Origin: Lyngbya confervoides BDU141951
Lineage (GTDB): Bacteria > Cyanobacteriota > Cyanobacteriia > Thermosynechococcales > Thermosynechococcaceae
Direction: 5' to 3'
DNA: 39,868 bases
NCBI RefSeq assembly: GCF_000817775.3
Contig: NZ_JTHE03000059.1
Coordinates: 1-39,868 of the forward strand
Shown here: in pieces, positions 25,618-34,478 of the stretch
Layout of the letters: each line of letters opens with the position of its first letter
Numbering within the stretch: position 1 is the stretch's first letter
The notes under the pieces: generated by a model
What the model was told of the DNA's origin: nothing
Database searches by the model: none
What the model saw: the letters and a program-made list of their open reading frames with translations, nothing else
Program-made: the position numbers and the translations under genes

Positions 25618-25650
25618 GGGGAGGCCCTAAACCCAGGGGGCCCCTCTTTC
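25618..25650 (+). terminator. Possible terminator after trpB
   Basis: GAGGCCC and GGGGCCCCTC can pair with a small bulge across an 8-nt loop, followed by CTCTTTC, 20-45 bp after the trpB stop. Confidence 0.4.
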
Positions 25651-25690
25651 CCCCGACCGGAAAACCGCCGTCGATTCAGGAACTAGCCCC

Positions 25691-25924
25691 ATGTCTCAGC
25701 AGCAGGTTGCTCTCGCTAAAGCTCGAACCGACCTCGCTAACCAGCGTACTCTCTTGGCCTACTGCCGTACGGCGCTATCGTTTTTTATTTCCGCAGCTGC
25801 TCTGGCCAAGGTTTATGCCGGGCTATTTACCTTCATTCTGTGTGGGGCCTTAGGTCTCACAGGCGTGATCTTTGTGGTTGCGGGGATTCGGGTCTACCGA
25901 ACCTATGAACCCCTGGGGCATTAA
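25691..25924 (+). CDS. DUF202-family membrane protein
   Basis: A 77-residue protein. The N-terminal ALAKARTDLANQRTLLAYCRTALSF is the DUF202 (YidH-like) signature, LANERTfLAwiRTaL. Two hydrophobic helices follow (FFISAAALAKVYA and FILCGALGLTGVIFVVAGI). It should be an inner-membrane protein of unknown function. Its stop codon overlaps by four bases the stop of the convergent small gene at 25921. Confidence 0.85.
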   Translation: MSQQQVALAKARTDLANQRTLLAYCRTALSFFISAAALAKVYAGLFTFILCGALGLTGVIFVVAGIRVYRTYEPLGH

Positions 25925-26121
25925 TCATCGGCAAGGCGATCGCGGCGCTGGGGTCGGTCAAAGGGCTGATACCGATCCGTTAGCAAGGCCTCTAGGGCAG
26001 CCAGCCGATCCAAGAGGGCCTGCTGCTGCTGCTGAATCACACGCTGATTGGCCTCCAGAGTCTCGAAGCGATCTCCCATCAAGGACTTGATTTTCTTGAG
26101 CTTACGCAACATTTTTCCCAT
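25921..26121 (-). CDS. Small coiled-coil protein, unknown function
   Basis: A 66-residue, strongly charged protein with basic MGKMLRKLKKIKSLMGD, a Gln-rich heptad stretch (ANQRVIQQQQQALLDRLAALEALL) and a polar tail. It is probably an oligomerising helix. GAGG lies seven bases before the ATG, which supports translation. It is convergent with the DUF202 gene. Confidence 0.5.
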   Translation of the reverse strand: MGKMLRKLKKIKSLMGDRFETLEANQRVIQQQQQALLDRLAALEALLTDRYQPFDRPQRRDRLADD

Positions 26122-26349
26122 TCCGTTTCCTCAAAGGTAGAACTGGTTTGCCGTGGAATCTTTCGTCCTGAAGCTTGATCGCTTGGGATCCGCCTCTAAC
26201 CCCATCATAAAACCTAGCCTTGTGGGTCATTGCTCCTGCTCGCGTTCCCAAGCCGAAGCGGCTCGCCCCGCCGGAACCAGGCATCGTCGTCCAATTCCCC
26301 CAGAAACGCTATATTATCGCATTGGTCCCCATTCAGCGTCTGTGAGTTT

Positions 26350-27285
26350 ATGGCATCTTCGGTCTGTGTGAAAGTTCCTGCGACAACAGCCAATATCGGT
26401 CCGGGGTTTGACTGTCTGGGGGCTGCTTTAACCTTACAGAACCAGTTCGACTTCACCGGGGTGGAGAACCAGGCAGCAAAGCCAACCGTTACCATTCAGG
26501 TGCAGGGGCCAGAAGCAGATCAGGTGTCCACCGGGCCTGACAACTTAGTCTATACCGCCTTTTTAAAGGTTTTCGAGCATCTAGGGCAGCCGCCTCCTAG
26601 TGTTCACATCAGGGTGACTTTGGGGGTCCCGCTATCGCGAGGCTTGGGCAGTTCGGCCACGGCTATTGTTGGCGGACTGTGCGGCGCCAATGCCCTGGCG
26701 GGCTATCCGCTCACCCGGCAAGAGCTGCTGACCCTGGCGATTGCCATTGAAGGCCATCCAGATAATGTGGCGCCTGCGCTCTTGGGATCTTGTCAACTAG
26801 CCGTCCAGAGAGACACGGGTGGCCACACTCTGTTAGAGATTCCCTGGGCCGAGAACATTGTGCCGGTTGTGGCGATTCCGAACTTTGAGCTATCCACGGA
26901 AGCCGCGCGCTCTGTCCTACCGACCTCCTGTTCCTACCCAGACGCCATTTTCAATGCCTCCCACCTGGCTCTCCTCGTCCAAGCTCTGAGGTCTGGTCAA
27001 GTCGAAGAACTTCAATCAGCCCTGGCGGATCGGCTGCACCAACCCTATCGGAGATCCCTCATTGCCCACTATGAAGTCGTGCGGAACGCTGCGCTGCATG
27101 CCGGAGCCTACGGACTGGTCATCAGTGGTGCTGGTCCCACCGTCTTAGCACTCTGTTCCCCGGCAACAGCAGATCGGGTGTCCATGGCAATGAAGCAAAG
27201 CTGGTCAGAGGCCCAGATCGAAGCCATTGCCCAGGTGCTCGCCATTGACATCGAAGGCACCTCTATTGCTGAAACTGATTATTAG
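26350..27285 (+). CDS. thrB: Homoserine kinase
   Basis: A 311-residue GHMP kinase that phosphorylates homoserine in threonine synthesis. Conserved parts: VKVPATTANIGPGFDCLG at the N-terminus, the ATP-binding motif GVPLSRGLGSSATAIVGG, IEGHPDNVAPALLG, and GAYGLVISGAGPTVLAL near the C-terminus. The ATG at 26350 fits the family start; the frame is open upstream to 26230, but that part is not conserved. No Shine-Dalgarno sequence is seen, a common situation in cyanobacteria. Confidence 0.96.
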   Translation: MASSVCVKVPATTANIGPGFDCLGAALTLQNQFDFTGVENQAAKPTVTIQVQGPEADQVSTGPDNLVYTAFLKVFEHLGQPPPSVHIRVTLGVPLSRGLGSSATAIVGGLCGANALAGYPLTRQELLTLAIAIEGHPDNVAPALLGSCQLAVQRDTGGHTLLEIPWAENIVPVVAIPNFELSTEAARSVLPTSCSYPDAIFNASHLALLVQALRSGQVEELQSALADRLHQPYRRSLIAHYEVVRNAALHAGAYGLVISGAGPTVLALCSPATADRVSMAMKQSWSEAQIEAIAQVLAIDIEGTSIAETDY

Positions 27286-27328
27286 TTCCATGCTCTCCTG
27301 GGTTCCCTGATCTCCCCCAATTTTTTCC

Positions 27329-28486
27329 TCATCGGTGCCGGAATAAAGGAAGCGCAGTCTCTAAGATGTCCGGAACGGTGGGGCAGTGGGTGAACTCACT
27401 GAGCTTTAAGCTCACGCTGCACAGGCGGGCTATCTCAAGATCCTGATCCACTGAAGCTTTCGCCATCTCCAGGGCAGAGAGCGTGACGCTGGTTTCCTTG
27501 GCAATTTGTTCAAGCCTATTTGCATCCAGTGCCTTAAGCTGATGAATCAGGCGAATTCCATGCTGCCGCAAATCCACCACGCCGTCGCCAAAGCAGCAGC
27601 AAAGCTTAGCCTGAAGAATCCAATCCACGATCTGACGGGCACTGTAAGGCGTTCTCAGGATGAGCGGAATAAAGTCACTGGTGGCTAGGTCATAGCAGTT
27701 TTCAATCCCTAGCTCATCGAGTCGGAGGATGTCATTGCTCGATAGTCCTTCGATCATTTCCAGGGGTGCTTCGCGGGCTGCAGCATGGTGCGGCGATGAA
27801 ATAAAGGGAATTTTATTGGTGATCCAATACAGTCCCCGCTGGGGAAACATCCCAATCAAAAATCCTAAGGTTGGCCAGATATTAAAGGGAATACTGCTGC
27901 CGCCTTCGCCACCGAGGAGCACCTCCGTGGCATTATACGCAATGAATGCAATGAGAGAGGCAAAGATAATCCGAAACCCCAGATTGAAGTAGACAATGGG
28001 AAAGATATCGTTCTGACCATAGCGGTAAAAAATAAAGCGCAACCCCCAAATATAGGCGCCCAGCGCTGCCATGCCAGCCACAATGCGCGACCCATCTGCG
28101 GGAAACTGGCTTGGCGAGGCCGTTTCAAATTTCAGCACCGATCCAAGGCCAAATTGCTCCCCCAGCAGCAGCAGCGATAGCCCCAAGGCTGCAATGAGCA
28201 TGGCATAGATCACCGCGATCGCCAGCTGTCCAAAATCCTCAAACTCTCGCCGATACAGAAGAAGTTTGGGCTGATGACCGTTGGCCGACCCCGCCTTGCC
28301 TTCTTCAAACCCAAACATCGTCTTGTAGTGGATATCCACATCCAGCAGACTTAAAATTCGCTCAACCTCTAACTTTTGATGACGACGCTGGAAGAAAAAG
28401 TAGGTCACCGCCGTCAGCGGTAAAATCAACACCAAAACTCCAATAACTGTAACTGCGGTGATCTGTTCCAGGGTATTCAATATCAT
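27329..28486 (-). CDS. Membrane protein, unknown function
   Basis: A 385-residue protein. An N-terminal helix (ITAVTVIGVLVLILPLTAVTYFFF) is followed by a cytoplasmic stretch, then four more hydrophobic segments between residues 85 and 225. The C-terminal 160 residues are soluble. They contain MIEGLSSNDILRLDELGIENCYDLA, a helix-hairpin-helix-like stretch, and later helices (LKALDANRLEQIAKET). I do not recognise the family. It has its own upstream region with a hairpin. Confidence 0.7.
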   Translation of the reverse strand: MILNTLEQITAVTVIGVLVLILPLTAVTYFFFQRRHQKLEVERILSLLDVDIHYKTMFGFEEGKAGSANGHQPKLLLYRREFEDFGQLAIAVIYAMLIAALGLSLLLLGEQFGLGSVLKFETASPSQFPADGSRIVAGMAALGAYIWGLRFIFYRYGQNDIFPIVYFNLGFRIIFASLIAFIAYNATEVLLGGEGGSSIPFNIWPTLGFLIGMFPQRGLYWITNKIPFISSPHHAAAREAPLEMIEGLSSNDILRLDELGIENCYDLATSDFIPLILRTPYSARQIVDWILQAKLCCCFGDGVVDLRQHGIRLIHQLKALDANRLEQIAKETSVTLSALEMAKASVDQDLEIARLCSVSLKLSEFTHCPTVPDILETALPLFRHR

Positions 28487-28785
28487 GAGCTTTCTTCACA
28501 ATCCAAGGTGCTTGCAGGATGTGTAGCGCCAGCAAGGGCAAAAGCAAAGCGCTGGCACTGGGTTAATCCTAGGACTGAGAGGCAGAAAGAGGGCGAATCT
28601 TTATTGACTTTCAAGCTTCTTGCCCCAAACAAAGCCCTAACGTAAAGAAGAATTAAATTCTGACAAAGAATATTTGGGTCTTCTAGCTTTGGGGCTAGAG
28701 GGAACTTGTCTAAATCACCTCAATGCATTGCCTTGAGGAGGTGACAACCGGAATCCCTCAAGGCTATGGAGTATCAGTCCCTGGA
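28487..28785. other. Intergenic region upstream of the membrane protein gene
   Basis: No gene is seen. A hairpin with CCTCAA/TTGAGG arms around TGCATTGCC (28718-28738) can alternatively extend to CACCTC/GAGGTG (28716-28743). It may mark an upstream regulatory element or an old terminator. Confidence 0.4.
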
Positions 28786-28794
28786 ACCGCGAAA

Positions 28795-29090
28795 TAAAAT
28801 ACATTCCCCGCGCAGTCATGCTGGGCGTTGTGAATGCTCTGGCCATTTTAATCTTCATGGCTCAGTTTCCCCCTTTGATCAACGTCTCCTGTGATCAACG
28901 TCTTCTGGGTCGTTGATTCCTTGGTCGGGTTAGCCCTGGGGATCATTTACCTCTCCTGCCCACCCAGGTCATTCCCTCACCCCTGGTGGCCATTGTGGCT
29001 GGCATGGCAGGCTGCGCCATGATTGGACATGTCGACACTCCTGGAAACATGGACGAATTGACATCCTCTCCCTCTGACCTTTCAGGGACA
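28795..29090 (+). pseudogene. Remnant of a SulP-family anion transporter
   Basis: Three frames in succession give pieces of the SulP membrane core: YIPRAVMLGVVNALAILIFM (28800 on, then AQFPPLINVS), next VDSLVGLALGIIYLS (about 28912 on), then VIPSPLVAIVAGMAGCAMIG and HVDTPGNMDEL. This matches the usual order IPrsVMlGFVNALaILIF - LaIIYLfP - IPSPLVaIVvlT - vrTVGDMgeLP. A 12-bp repeat (TGATCAACGTCT at 28876 and 28892) marks one of the frame changes. Nothing N- or C-terminal to this core remains. Confidence 0.7.
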
Positions 29091-29112
29091 GAGAGAGATT
29101 CCCGGGGTCGCC

Positions 29113-29485
29113 CCAAAGATGTCCTGCTTCAGTGCCAGTTGACTAGAGTTCATGACTGAACTCCCCGTCATCCCGACTCCTCAGGCCTTTTCTATTCCCC
29201 GTTGCCCACGGAAATCACTTGAGCCTGGGGAACTCGGCCTTTGCTGCGGTTAACGACTTGCACTGCCGCGCATCACTCGGGAAGGGGGCATCCGCTGGCC
29301 AGATGAACGCTTGCCGAATTGAACAAGCATTGACCGGAGACTTGCGAGAATCGAGCCAGTCTTTGCGCTCCCGCCGGGCAAAGCTCCAGACGTTGCAGCA
29401 CACATCCAAAATGTGCTCGATCTCTGAAACCTGCTCAGCAGTTGGCTCTAGCTTAAATTCCCAGGTCATGTTTAGCATAGAACCA
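29113..29485 (-). mobile_element. TnpB-derived miniature element, copy 2
   Basis: This is the second copy of the 375-bp unit (compare 23790-24164). Its TnpB-like frame is open for 87 codons: NMTWEFKLEPTAEQVSEIEH, then ERKDWLDSRKSPVNACS and CKSLTAAKAEFPRLK, stop at 29215. The catalytic RuvC-like part and zinc finger are deleted. The subterminal hairpin GAGTTCATGACTGAACTC lies at 29146-29163. It immediately follows the SulP remnant. No full-length TnpB or TnpA is in the window that could mobilise it. Confidence 0.75.
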
Positions 29486-29566
29486 GCTCCGCACGTCCTG
29501 CGGCCTACACTACCCCCTCACCGCTTCGCGGGATAGGCGAATCACTGCGGCGGATCTTGGTAGCGG

Positions 29567-29767
29567 TTAGACCTCCTGATTCTCCAAGTTTTCAGAAAAG
29601 GGCGCCTGGAAACTTTGCGTAGGCCAGAGAATGGCTCTCAGCAAGATTTGAGGGTGAACAGACGCGGTCGCAACCTTTTCGGAGGGCTGACGCTTCAAAA
29701 CCGCGTAGTATGCGCAGGAAATCCAGCAGTACATCAAACAGCCCGTTGCAATCAAGAGGGAACCCAT
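29567..29767 (-). CDS. Possible small membrane protein
   Basis: A 66-residue frame with one hydrophobic N-terminal helix (MGSLLIATGCLMYCWISCAYYAVL) and a basic tail, with GGAG eight bases before the ATG. No family is recognised, and coding status rests on the start context and the helix only. Confidence 0.35.
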   Translation of the reverse strand: MGSLLIATGCLMYCWISCAYYAVLKRQPSEKVATASVHPQILLRAILWPTQSFQAPFSENLENQEV

Positions 29768-29789
29768 ACCGTATCTCCGGTGAAATCAC

Positions 29790-30081
29790 TAAATGTCTAG
29801 ACCATCAAAGGCGACGCACCCTAACCTTTGACTTCGAGCCTAGAAAGCGGCAACCCATTCCTCACATTGAACCAGTGTTCCCTCATCGCATTTTTTTCGA
29901 TCAGGAAAATACAGTTTTAACCTGCGACTCCAGGGGAAAGACTGGAATCTTAAGAAATCTTAGGACGAATTTAAGGGACGCACTTAAGGAGGGATCAGTT
30001 CCTCCGCTGGATCCGCGTGATGAGCGGGGATCGCACAGCTTGGTGGCAACTTGACTGGCGAAGCTTGATGAGTCGCGAATG
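29790..30081. other. Gene-free stretch
   Basis: No convincing gene is seen. CTTAAG-like words recur (TTAAGAAATCTTAGG, TTTAAGGGACGCACTTAAGG) and may be decayed repeats. Confidence 0.4.
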
Positions 30082-30861
30082 TTAGTAGCGAATTTGCAGC
30101 GTCACCGCAGCCCGCACAGTTTGTTCGCCAGCAATGACCGGGGTGGTTGGACGGTCTGCGGCTTCGGAGATGGCCATGCGAGCCACTGGAAGCGGCGGCG
30201 GTGGCGGGGTGGCCGCACCGTTGATCTGAATGCCAATAATCTCTTGCTCAGAAAAGCCCAGGGTGGATAAGACGGCCTGGGCCTGGGCGCGAGCATCCTG
30301 GGTGGCTCTCTGCAGGGCTTGCTTTTGCGCGCTACTGATGGCGCTATCGGCGGCAGTGAAGGAAATGCTGTCAATCCGAGTCGCTCCGGCATTCACTGCG
30401 CGATCGAGCACAGTTCCCGCGCGGTCTGCAGTAATGCGAAAAGTGACGCTGTTGCTTGCCTGGTAGCCAATCAGGGTTTGTCTGCCGTCGTCGTATCGAT
30501 ATTGAGGACTGAGATTAATGCCTGTAGTCTGAAGCCTCTGCACGTTCTGTGACCTGAGATAGCTCACCACCGCATCGGCCTGTCGGGCCACTTGCTGCTG
30601 AGCTTCGTTGGCGGTCTTCGCTGTAGCCTCCACCGCCAGATTCACATCGGCTTCGGTTGCCGCGATCCTCTCCTGCCCCTCACCCGTCACCGATAAAATT
30701 CGGCTCATCACAGTTTGAGCGATCGCAGCCGGTCCCGTCCCCCAAGACAGGACGGCCAAGAGGATTGAAATGCCGCCCAGCTTCAAAGCTTGCGGGTGGA
30801 AAGTCCAGCGTAGGGAAGAACCAGGACGCTGACGATGTTGATGGGGGATTAGGGTTGCCAT
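30082..30861 (-). CDS. SIMPL-domain (DUF541) exported protein
   Basis: A 259-residue protein. A long positively charged leader and hydrophobic segment (LGGISILLAVLSWGTGPAAIAQ) indicate export. The mature part has the SIMPL/DUF541 pattern: LSVTGEGQERIAATEADVNLAVEATAKTANEAQQQV, then VQRLQTTGINLSPQY, IGYQASNSVTFRI, DSISFTAADSA and ARAQAQAVLSTLGF. SIMPL proteins are periplasmic or membrane-bound oligomers of poorly known role, linked in some bacteria to oxidative stress. Confidence 0.88.
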   Translation of the reverse strand: MATLIPHQHRQRPGSSLRWTFHPQALKLGGISILLAVLSWGTGPAAIAQTVMSRILSVTGEGQERIAATEADVNLAVEATAKTANEAQQQVARQADAVVSYLRSQNVQRLQTTGINLSPQYRYDDGRQTLIGYQASNSVTFRITADRAGTVLDRAVNAGATRIDSISFTAADSAISSAQKQALQRATQDARAQAQAVLSTLGFSEQEIIGIQINGAATPPPPPLPVARMAISEAADRPTTPVIAGEQTVRAAVTLQIRY

Positions 30862-31074
30862 ACCGACCTCGAAGAATGGATGACTGAAGGACCTTAGACT
30901 CCCAATCTAGATTAAAAGTTCAGATTCATAAATCCAGATTCACAGGGCTAAGCTAAAGACGCGCGAATCGAATTCCACAACGTTAATTGCCCGTCTTAGC
31001 CTCTACGCTATCCTATCGAGCCGTCTTTTGAACGCAAGGTCTCAACTTAAAGGCGGCAGCGGTCACACAGAGCC

Positions 31075-32658
31075 TCAATGTAGAAAGTGTCGGGTGCCCG
31101 TCAGGGCCATGATCACGCCAAGTTCATTGGCAGCCACGATAGATTCTTGATCCCGGATGCTTCCTCCCGGCTGGACGATGGCGACAATTCCAGCGGCGGC
31201 GGCGGTGCGCACCGAATCATCAAAGGGGAAAAACCCATCGCTGGCCAGCACAGCGCCCTGGGCGCGATCGCCTGCCTGTTCAAGGGCAATTTTAGCAGCG
31301 CCAACCCGGTTCATCTGTCCCGCCCCAACCCCCAGGGTGGCGCGATCGCGGGTGACCACGATGGCATTGGATTTCACATGCTTGACCACTCGCCAGGCAA
31401 AGGACATCTCCGCAAGCATGGCCGGATCGGGCCTGCGGTCAGTCACAATATCCCAATCGGAGGGCGGGGTCAGCCAATGATCCGCATCCTGCACCAGCCA
31501 ACCTCCGGCAATCGCCTTTGCGGTGATCGGCTGTCCCGTGACCAAGTCTGGCAAAATGAGGACGCGCAAGTTGGATTTTTTCTGCAGAATCTCGGCAGCG
31601 TCGGGATCACAGGCAGGAGCCACGATGCACTCTAAGAAGGTTTGGGTCATCGTCTGCGCTGTCAGGGCATCAATCGGACGATTGAGAGCCACAATGCCGC
31701 CGAAGGCAGACACTGAGTCGGCAGCAAAGGCATTGCGATAGGCCATGGCAATGGTATCCGCTTGGGCCATGCCGCAGGGATTGTTGTGCTTCAAAATTGC
31801 CGCGGTGGGGGATTCTTCATCACTGCAAAATTCGGCAATAATACGCCGTGCCGCCTCCAAATCCACCAGGTTGTTGTAGCTCAACTCCTTTCCCTGCAAC
31901 TGCTCCGCCGCGCTCCAGCCAGTCCTGGGAGCACTCTGATACCACATCGCGCGCTGGTGGGGATTTTCGCCGTAGCGCAGGGTTTGCTGAGCCTGTCCCG
32001 CAATCATAAGATGCTCCGGTAGATTGGCCGCGTCTGTTGAGGTTGCCTCGGACTGTCGCAGATAGGCCGCGATCGCTTGATCATAGGCGGCGGTTCGTTC
32101 AAACACTCTCATGGCACAGCGTTTCCGAAACGCCAGGGAGACCTGCCCCTGATGCTGATCCAGTTCAGTCAGATAAGCCTCGTACTGGTGGGAGGTACAC
32201 AGCACCGTCACATGCGCGAAGTTTTTAGCCGCAGATCGCAGCATTGTGGGTCCCCCAATATCAATTTGCTCAACGGCCTCGATGAGGGCTTGATCGGAGC
32301 TGGTGTCTCCCTTTTCCTGCTGACGCTGAACGGTTTGCTCAAAGGGATAGAGGTTAACCACGACCAGATCAATGGGCTGGATGTGCTGACTCGCCAAATC
32401 TGCTTGATCCGCAGCCAGATTCCGTCGAGCCAGAAGACCACCGTGGATTTTAGGATGCAGTGTTTTGACTCGCCCCCCCAAAATTTCAGGGGCTCCGGTG
32501 TAGTCAGAGACCTTTGTGACCGGAATATTCGCGGCTTGGAGCGTCGCGGCTGTTCCACCACTGCTGATAATCTCAAACCCATATTTCTCAACCAGGGTTT
32601 GGGCAAAGGGAACCAGACCTGTTTTATCCGAAGTACTCAGCAGTGCCAATCGGGTCAT
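31075..32658 (-). CDS. purH: Bifunctional AICAR formyltransferase/IMP cyclohydrolase
   Basis: A 527-residue enzyme for the last two steps of IMP synthesis. The N-terminal MGS-like cyclohydrolase domain (LALLSTSDKTGLVPFA, ISSGGTAATL, GRVKTLHPKIHGGLLARR) is followed by the formyltransferase domain (LRYGENPHQRA, ILKHNNPCG, FVVKHVKSNAIV-like WRVVKHVKSNAIVVT, and RDQESIVAANELGVIMALTGTRHF at the end). Full length. It stands alone, with about 210 bp before the SIMPL gene. Confidence 0.97.
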   Translation of the reverse strand: MTRLALLSTSDKTGLVPFAQTLVEKYGFEIISSGGTAATLQAANIPVTKVSDYTGAPEILGGRVKTLHPKIHGGLLARRNLAADQADLASQHIQPIDLVVVNLYPFEQTVQRQQEKGDTSSDQALIEAVEQIDIGGPTMLRSAAKNFAHVTVLCTSHQYEAYLTELDQHQGQVSLAFRKRCAMRVFERTAAYDQAIAAYLRQSEATSTDAANLPEHLMIAGQAQQTLRYGENPHQRAMWYQSAPRTGWSAAEQLQGKELSYNNLVDLEAARRIIAEFCSDEESPTAAILKHNNPCGMAQADTIAMAYRNAFAADSVSAFGGIVALNRPIDALTAQTMTQTFLECIVAPACDPDAAEILQKKSNLRVLILPDLVTGQPITAKAIAGGWLVQDADHWLTPPSDWDIVTDRRPDPAMLAEMSFAWRVVKHVKSNAIVVTRDRATLGVGAGQMNRVGAAKIALEQAGDRAQGAVLASDGFFPFDDSVRTAAAAGIVAIVQPGGSIRDQESIVAANELGVIMALTGTRHFLH

Positions 32659-32902
32659 GTAATTTCTGAATCCTTGATATCGCTCAACAAACTAGGAGGA
32701 GCATTCCAACAGCCTAGTTATACTGGTTAAATCTTGTCAGAAAATGGGGCTCGTGTGATCGAAATCATCGTAGTCACCCAGGATTCTCACTAGAGTAAGA
32801 ACAGGTTAGGGTTGAGGTGAGAGTGCCCCGTAGCAATGCACCCTACCTGCCATTCCCACACTCGATTCTGGATCTCCATACCCTTCATCAAGTTCTGAAA
32901 TC

Positions 32903-33535
32903 ATGAAATTTCGACCCTTTGTTCCCAGCCTTTTAACCGCGGTTCTTGCCAGTGCGGCGGCCATGACTGCTGTTTCTGGCTCGGCCTTCGCCAATCCAAC
33001 GGGTGCAAAGTTTCTCTGCAAAAACTACGGTGGGGTGCCCACCACCATGGCGCGCACCTCGCGGGGAGAAGCCAGGGTAATTGCATGGCGCACCAGGGAG
33101 TTTGGCGAAGACTATCCGCCGCAAGTTCGCTGCGATATCGTTTCTAAGCGGTTTCAGGAATTCTACGAAAAAGGCACGTTGAACTTCCTGACCACTGGGA
33201 TTATTAATCGTCAGCCCGTGGTTTGCGTCGCCCAGCATAAGGGAGGAGCCTGTAGCGACCTGCTGTTCACCTTGAGACCCGGCAGCAATCCCGGCTTAAC
33301 CCTGCAGCGACTGTTAGATGTACGCGTTAGAGCATCGGGGCCGCTCAATGAGTCCGCATCCCGGACCTACATTGATATGGAGGAATTTCTGGCCACTGCG
33401 CCCATTATCGGCAATTCCACCCCAGTGGAAACGACTCCAGCGACTCCCGACCCCGCGGCTGCACCCGATCCCGCCACCCCGCCAAAGGCGTCTCCAGATT
33501 CATCCACGGTGCCTGTCCCCGGAGAACTCTGGTAA
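32903..33535 (+). CDS. COP23-domain exported protein
   Basis: A 210-residue protein with a signal peptide (LLTAVLASAAAMTAVSGSAFA). The mature part carries the COP23 (circadian oscillating polypeptide) pattern: FLCKNYGGVPTTMART, VIAWRTREFGEDYPPQVRCDIVSKRFQEFYEKG, and a central INRQPVVCVAQHKGGACSDLLFTLRP with conserved cysteines. The last 45 residues are Pro/Thr/Ala-rich and probably disordered. COP23 was described as a rhythmically abundant membrane-associated protein in cyanobacteria; its role is unknown. It is 16 bp upstream of a protease gene. Confidence 0.88.
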   Translation: MKFRPFVPSLLTAVLASAAAMTAVSGSAFANPTGAKFLCKNYGGVPTTMARTSRGEARVIAWRTREFGEDYPPQVRCDIVSKRFQEFYEKGTLNFLTTGIINRQPVVCVAQHKGGACSDLLFTLRPGSNPGLTLQRLLDVRVRASGPLNESASRTYIDMEEFLATAPIIGNSTPVETTPATPDPAAAPDPATPPKASPDSSTVPVPGELW

Positions 33536-33551
33536 CCCCTGGCAATTGGCC

Positions 33552-34478
33552 ATGGAAGACTTTATTCCAGATCGGCAGCCGCAGTCCCCGGATCTTCCAC
33601 TGCCCAAGGGTGCTCTGACGCTAGAACCAGAATCCCTGCCCAGAAAATCTCACTGGCGGTTTTGGGTTGGGATTCTGGCCTTGGTGATGCTGCCCAGTTC
33701 TGGTGCCATCGCCCAACCCTTTCCCCAGGAGGTTCACTCCCGTGCGCAGGCTGTGTCCCCAGTCCTGATCCGGCAGGCCCAGGCAATTTCCGTCAAGGTC
33801 ATCACGGATGAGCAGGTGGGATCGGGAATTTTGGTGAGGTGCCGGGAGGCCACCTACGAGGTGTTAACCAACGCCCATGTGGTGCGAGGGAGTCGATCCA
33901 TCACGCTCCAGACTCTAGACGGACGACTCCATGGAGCGCGATTAAATCCGCAAATTAACTTTGGTCAGAAAGATCTGGCTCTGCTGTCGTTCCAAGCTCC
34001 GCAGATTTACTATCCCGTGGCTAAATTTGCCCAGGGCCTCCATTTACCCGTCGGAACCCCTGTATTTGCCGCAGGCTTCCCTGCGGACTACAGCGCTGCT
34101 TCTGCTCATCACCCCTTTTTCTTCTCTGAAGGCCGGGTCTCTGCCATTATGCCTCAGTCCCTGACCGGGGGATATCAGCTTGGCTACACTAACCTTATTC
34201 TTAAGGGCATGAGCGGAGGGCCGCTGCTGAATCAGCGTGGAGAAGTGGTCGCAATTCATGGGATTCACGCGGAGCCGCTTTGGGGGGATCCCTACGAATA
34301 TGAGGATGGCTCTGCTCCCGCCACTGCTATGAGGCCGCTGTTGTCAAACTCTAGCTGGGCTATTCCCACAGAAACTATTTTGAGATATTGGTCGCCAGAT
34401 CCCCACCGGTTGCCCAAACCTGCTGCAGCCTATTCTCCTGCCAGACCCGCGGTTAAGACCCCATCATCAGGACTTTAG
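33552..34478 (+). CDS. Trypsin-like serine protease, membrane-anchored or exported
   Basis: A 308-residue protein from the ATG at 33552, which sits 16 bp after the COP23 gene. A hydrophobic helix (FWVGILALVMLPSSGAIA, residues 36-53) follows a polar leader. The catalytic triad is visible: His in LTNAHVV, Asp in QKDLALLS, Ser in KGMSGGPL. There is no PDZ domain. The pairing with COP23 suggests co-transcription and possibly processing of an exported partner. Its last 12 bases overlap the 3' end of the convergent AarF gene. Confidence 0.88.
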   Translation: MEDFIPDRQPQSPDLPLPKGALTLEPESLPRKSHWRFWVGILALVMLPSSGAIAQPFPQEVHSRAQAVSPVLIRQAQAISVKVITDEQVGSGILVRCREATYEVLTNAHVVRGSRSITLQTLDGRLHGARLNPQINFGQKDLALLSFQAPQIYYPVAKFAQGLHLPVGTPVFAAGFPADYSAASAHHPFFFSEGRVSAIMPQSLTGGYQLGYTNLILKGMSGGPLLNQRGEVVAIHGIHAEPLWGDPYEYEDGSAPATAMRPLLSNSSWAIPTETILRYWSPDPHRLPKPAAAYSPARPAVKTPSSGL

